The notes under the pieces were generated by a model. It was not told where the DNA came from and ran no database searches. It was given only the letters and a program-made list of their open reading frames with translations. DNA of 26,302 bases from GCA-002708145 sp045562755 (lineage in GTDB: Bacteria; Chloroflexota; Dehalococcoidia; Lucifugimonadales; Lucifugimonadaceae), in the NCBI GenBank assembly GCA_045562755.1, contig JBJKVF010000003.1:1-26302 (forward strand), read 5' to 3'. Positions within the stretch are counted from its first letter, which is position 1. The number at the start of each line of letters is the position of its first letter. A program made the position numbers and the translations under genes. Positions 23,364 to 26,302 of the stretch are shown here, piece after piece.

Positions 23364-24398
23364 CTAATTTTGAAGTATTTGTACTTTGAGGGAACCGGTT
23401 TTTTTATCATAAGCGGCTTCAAAACCTTTTTGAATATCATCAAGTGAAAATCTGTGAGTAACGATTTCCTGTAGGTTAACGTGAGGTCTAGAAAGTATTT
23501 CTACAGAAGCCTCATAATCATGGATTCCATCAACTAAACCATAACAACTAGACCCTTGAACAGTAAGTTCTTTAAGAACAGGACCATTCCAGTCTATAGC
23601 TTGATTTCCATAAAAAACTCCTAAAATTACTACTCTACCTTGCCTTCTAGTGACGTTCATTGATTGAGATAGAGTTACTGAAGTACTACCTCCTACTGTT
23701 TCTAGAGTGAGGTCAGCGCCTCGACCATTAGTATGATCTAAAACTAATTCTTCTAGTTGGTTTTCCTCTGAACTTGAAACTGCAGTGGCTCCAAGTTTTA
23801 GTGCCATTTCTTCTTGTTGTTTGTGTCTTGCAGATACAAAAATTTGACCTGCTCCTAATTCTTTGGCTGCAGTAATAGATGTCAGTCCTATTGTCCCTGA
23901 TCCAACAATTGCTACTGTTTCCCCTCCTCTTAAATTTCCGATTCTTGCACCATGTACAGAGACAGCTAATGGTTCTACTAAAGCTGCTTCTTCCCAGTTC
24001 ATTGAATCGCTAATTTCAAAACATCCTCTGAGATCCTTTGAAACATATTCAGCAAACCCCCCGCTACTTCTAGTATTTTTATCTGGACAATGGATATATT
24101 GTCCTTGCCTACAATACCAACATTTAAAACATGCTTTACCGGTTCCTATACCGTCAACTGCGACTTTTTTACCAATATTTTCAGAGCTTACCCCTTTACC
24201 AACATCAACGATTTCACCAGCTATTTCATGACCTGAAGGAGCAATGTCTGGTCCTGTTTTTGCTAAATTCATATTTAAATCTGATCCACAAATTCCAGTT
24301 GCACGGATTTTGACTAATACTTCCCCTAGTTCTGGACTGGGAGTTTCATATTCGTGAATTTCCATTTGATTGGGTGCGACATAAAAAGCAGCTTTCAT
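23364..24398 (-). CDS. Zinc-dependent medium-chain alcohol dehydrogenase
   Basis: An NAD(P)-dependent alcohol or polyol dehydrogenase of the threonine/sorbitol dehydrogenase branch, 344 residues. Catalytic zinc ligands are C37 (ICGSD) and H57-E58 (GHEIAGE). Structural zinc is held by C90, C93, C96 and C104. The coenzyme motif is GSGTIG in the Rossmann half. I start at the ATG at 24398 because MKAAFYV is the family start, AGGA lies 6 nt upstream and a TATAAT box lies at 24435-24440. A frame extended to 24479 would begin upstream of that promoter. The GMC oxidoreductase gene follows after 12 nt. Confidence 0.93.
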   Translation of the reverse strand: MKAAFYVAPNQMEIHEYETPSPELGEVLVKIRATGICGSDLNMNLAKTGPDIAPSGHEIAGEIVDVGKGVSSENIGKKVAVDGIGTGKACFKCWYCRQGQYIHCPDKNTRSSGGFAEYVSKDLRGCFEISDSMNWEEAALVEPLAVSVHGARIGNLRGGETVAIVGSGTIGLTSITAAKELGAGQIFVSARHKQQEEMALKLGATAVSSSEENQLEELVLDHTNGRGADLTLETVGGSTSVTLSQSMNVTRRQGRVVILGVFYGNQAIDWNGPVLKELTVQGSSCYGLVDGIHDYEASVEILSRPHVNLQEIVTHRFSLDDIQKGFEAAYDKKTGSLKVQILQN

Positions 24399-24434
24399 TT
24401 CTAATCCTATATTTTTGATAGTTAAATTGCGGGC

Positions 24435-24440
24435 ATTATA
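24435..24440 (-). promoter_or_regulatory. Candidate -10 box for the zinc dehydrogenase / GMC oxidoreductase pair
   Basis: A perfect TATAAT on the minus strand lies 36 nt upstream of the chosen ATG at 24398. No convincing -35 hexamer is visible at normal spacing. The 171-bp gap between this gene and guaC otherwise shows nothing clear. Confidence 0.4.
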
Positions 24441-24569
24441 TAGCCTTTTACAAAACGTTACCTGCTCTGCAAAAACCAAAAAATATTAGGAATAAAATTA
24501 TTAAGGGGATGAGACAACCAAAAAATCCAATATTGTATGAGATGGTAGAAAATTTAATTTTCATTAATT

Positions 24570-25610
24570 CTAGTTGTCAAAAACAGTATTGACTTGTTGG
24601 TTAACCCTTACAAAAGTAGAGCATTTTGGCATATCTTTGATTCTTTTAGCACCTATATAAGTGCAAGCGGATCTAACGCCGCCTATTATTTCTACTAATG
24701 TGTCCTCTACTGAGCCTCTATGTTGAAGTGTAACTAATTTACCTTCTGAGCTACGATATCCTGCTTTTTCAGATCCGTGAATCGACATGGCAGTATCAGA
24801 ACTCATTCCATAAAATTCGATTTGTCCATCTTTTACTGTACCTTCAGATTCATCATGGCCTGCTAGCATGCCTCCAAGCATGACAAAGTCGGATCCCGCA
24901 CCAAATGCTTTTGCTACGTCCCCAGGATAAACACACCCGCCATCAGCTATTACTAATCCTCCAACACCATGTGCAGCATCTGCACACTCAATCATTCCTG
25001 ATAATTGAGGGATACCTACTCCAGTCATTAGCCTGGTGGTACAAACAGAGCCAGGACCTATTCCACATTTCACAATATCTACGCCGTTTAGAATTAATTC
25101 TTCTGTCATTTCAGCAGTAATTACGTTTCCTGCAATTATAGTTTTATAAGGAAATGAATCTCTTACTTGTTTTATAAAGTCTACAAAATTCTGATGATAT
25201 CCATTTGCTACATCAATAGTGATAAACGGAATCTCTGGAAATTCATCAAGAACTTTTTTTAATGTATTAAAGTCAATTGCATCTTCTTCCCACATTTGAT
25301 TAATACCTGTACACACAGAAATATATTGATGGTCTAAATCATTTTTAAAAGCTTTTTTCCAGTCATCTATAGAATAATGCTTTCTAATCACAGTGAGCAT
25401 TTTTCTTTTTTGTAAAACTTTTGCCATAGCAAAAGTGCCAACTCCATCCATATTGGAAGCCATAATGGGAAGTGTATTAAATTTTAAACCTGAATGTGGG
25501 AATTTAAATTCACGTTCCATCAAAACTTCTTTTCGAGAAGATAATTTTGATCTTTTAGGTTTGAGTAATACGTCCTGATAATCTAATTTGATGTCGGTTT
25601 CTATACGCAT
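24570..25610 (-). CDS. guaC: GMP reductase
   Basis: GuaC converts GMP to IMP with NADPH and release of ammonia, sending guanine nucleotides back to the purine branch point. The 346-residue protein closely follows the GuaC pattern: MRIETDIKLDYQDVLLKPKR at the start, IMASNMDGVGTFAMA (49-63), HYSIDDW (78-84), the catalytic loop GIGPGSVCTTR with C190 and T192, and IADGGCVYPGDVAKAFGAG (221-239). It lacks the CBS domains of IMP dehydrogenase, and its length fits GuaC. There is no clear Shine-Dalgarno. With apt, hpt and the nucleoside importer it completes a local purine salvage set. Confidence 0.94.
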   Translation of the reverse strand: MRIETDIKLDYQDVLLKPKRSKLSSRKEVLMEREFKFPHSGLKFNTLPIMASNMDGVGTFAMAKVLQKRKMLTVIRKHYSIDDWKKAFKNDLDHQYISVCTGINQMWEEDAIDFNTLKKVLDEFPEIPFITIDVANGYHQNFVDFIKQVRDSFPYKTIIAGNVITAEMTEELILNGVDIVKCGIGPGSVCTTRLMTGVGIPQLSGMIECADAAHGVGGLVIADGGCVYPGDVAKAFGAGSDFVMLGGMLAGHDESEGTVKDGQIEFYGMSSDTAMSIHGSEKAGYRSSEGKLVTLQHRGSVEDTLVEIIGGVRSACTYIGAKRIKDMPKCSTFVRVNQQVNTVFDN

Positions 25611-25695
25611 AATTTTAACTTTATATTCATAATGATTTGATTACATTATCCATAAAGATTCCTTGATTGGGTACTAGTTTTGGAAGATTTTTTAT

Positions 25696-26115
25696 TTAAA
25701 TAGTGATTTCTGAAATTTGGGATGCTCCTGAAAGAAATGATGACCTAAATCTAATTCCCCATTTTCCATCAATTTTTGTCATAATCCATAATGTTTGAAA
25801 ATTTTCAATTTCAATGTCATCTTTGTTTCGTCTAGATTGTAGAAGTAATAGGTGAACTTTGGATTCATCAGATTGGACTGATTTAATATCTTTAGTAACT
25901 GTATGAGTCCAGCCTTCTTGTTCTAGCTTTTGGGTTTGCTGATCAAATCCTTTTAAAAATTCTTCTTCAGAATTAAATATTGAAAATTGATTATTCCATA
26001 ATCTGACATGAGGAAAATGCATCAAATCTACTGAAATTTTTCTATCTCGTTTATTGAATCCTTCTTCGTTCCATAAAATAGCAGTTTCAATCGCTTCTTT
26101 TTCAGAATTTTTCAT
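25696..26115 (-). CDS. NTF2-like / SnoaL-fold small protein
   Basis: A 139-residue protein with the look of an NTF2-like alpha+beta cone. It has an N-terminal helix (EAIETAILWNEEGFNKRD), HFPHVRLWNNQFSIFNSEEE, a middle EGWTHTVTKDIKSVQ and a late LWIMTKIDGKWGIRFRSSFL ending in beta strands. Fold members include enzymes and binding proteins; with no obvious active-site set I assign no reaction. Its ATG is only 2 nt after the stop of the CaiB/BaiF gene, so they are one transcript. guaC follows 85 nt later. Confidence 0.72.
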   Translation of the reverse strand: MKNSEKEAIETAILWNEEGFNKRDRKISVDLMHFPHVRLWNNQFSIFNSEEEFLKGFDQQTQKLEQEGWTHTVTKDIKSVQSDESKVHLLLLQSRRNKDDIEIENFQTLWIMTKIDGKWGIRFRSSFLSGASQISEITI

Positions 26116-26117
26116 TT

Positions 26118-26302
26118 TTAATTTACCCCAATTACACCTGAAGAAATCAAATCAGATATTTTTTCAGTAGAAAAGCTTAAGTCTTCTTCTAAAATTTTTT
26201 GGGTATTTTCTGCTAGTAATGGAGGTCGTGTAGCACTCCAAGGAGTCCCTTTAAAGTTGTATGGCCTGCCTACATATGTGTATGAAATACCATTTCCTAT
26301 TT
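26118..26302 (-). CDS. CaiB/BaiF family CoA-transferase (C-terminal end only)
   Basis: The frame enters from the right edge and ends at TAA 26120-26118, giving about 60 residues. They read IGNGISYTYVGRPYNFKGTP, then WSATRPPLLAENTQKILEED and LSFSTEKISDLISSGVIG. The run of Tyr-x-Phe-x-Gly-Thr-Pro, PPLLAENT and a final helix ending GVIG is the typical C-terminus of type III CoA-transferases, which move CoA between organic acids. The catalytic Asp lies outside the window, so substrate and completeness are unknown. Confidence 0.82.
   Translation of the reverse strand, partial: IGNGISYTYVGRPYNFKGTPWSATRPPLLAENTQKILEEDLSFSTEKISDLISSGVIGVN

Noticed and set aside
24399..24479. 27-residue N-terminal extension of the zinc dehydrogenase
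   Set aside because: It would start upstream of the TATAAT box, and the family begins at MKAAFYV, which has a ribosome site.

Overview
The window is AT-rich, densely coding bacterial DNA. It uses ordinary Shine-Dalgarno starts, and TTGACA / TATAAT-type promoters can be seen. No rRNA, CRISPR array, insertion sequence or phage block is visible. Gene content suggests an uncultivated, probably marine, heterotroph: a CaiB/BaiF CoA-transferase, a GMC oxidoreductase beside a zinc dehydrogenase, a thiolase-like/DUF35 pair and a BmpA-type nucleoside importer. This mix recalls low-GC SAR202-like Chloroflexota, but no phylogenetic marker here settles that, so the assignment is an inference only.

Layout. 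(1) 1-392 (-): start of an exported protein cut by the window edge. (2) 564-4399 (+): panB (broken by a 1-nt frameshift), panC, surE and an MFS carrier. (3) 4386-4925 (-): an unrecognised membrane protein that converges on the carrier gene. (4) 10586-4993 (-): a tight operon lpdA-pdhA-pdhB-pdhC-nudC, encoding all subunits of a pyruvate-dehydrogenase-type complex plus an NADH diphosphatase. (5) 10733-10895 (+): tRNA-Phe and tRNA-Gly behind a good promoter. (6) 12035-10897 (-): a membrane-anchored protein and a BCP-type peroxiredoxin. (7) 12219-18203 (+): apt, a BmpA-like lipoprotein, its ABC ATPase and two permeases, and hpt, which together form a purine uptake and salvage locus. (8) 20702-18211 (-): DegV, a thiolase-like protein with an in-frame TGA near its end, and a DUF35 protein. 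(9) 20832-21059 (+): a small SAP-motif protein. (10) 21672-21056 (-): tRNA-Asn closely followed by a PH-domain membrane protein. (11) 26302-21768 (-): CaiB/BaiF CoA-transferase (partial), an NTF2-like protein, GMP reductase, a zinc dehydrogenase and a GMC oxidoreductase.

Two themes link the genes. One is CoA and acyl-CoA metabolism: pantothenate synthesis, acetyl-CoA formation, the thiolase-like/DUF35 pair and CoA transfer. The other is purine economy: import, adenine and hypoxanthine/guanine salvage, and GMP to IMP conversion by GuaC. The most unusual observations are the in-frame TGA in the thiolase-like gene, followed by 18 family-like codons in a GC-rich, hairpin-forming patch; the panB frameshift; and a perfect 11-bp hairpin between the binding-protein gene and the ATPase gene of the importer.
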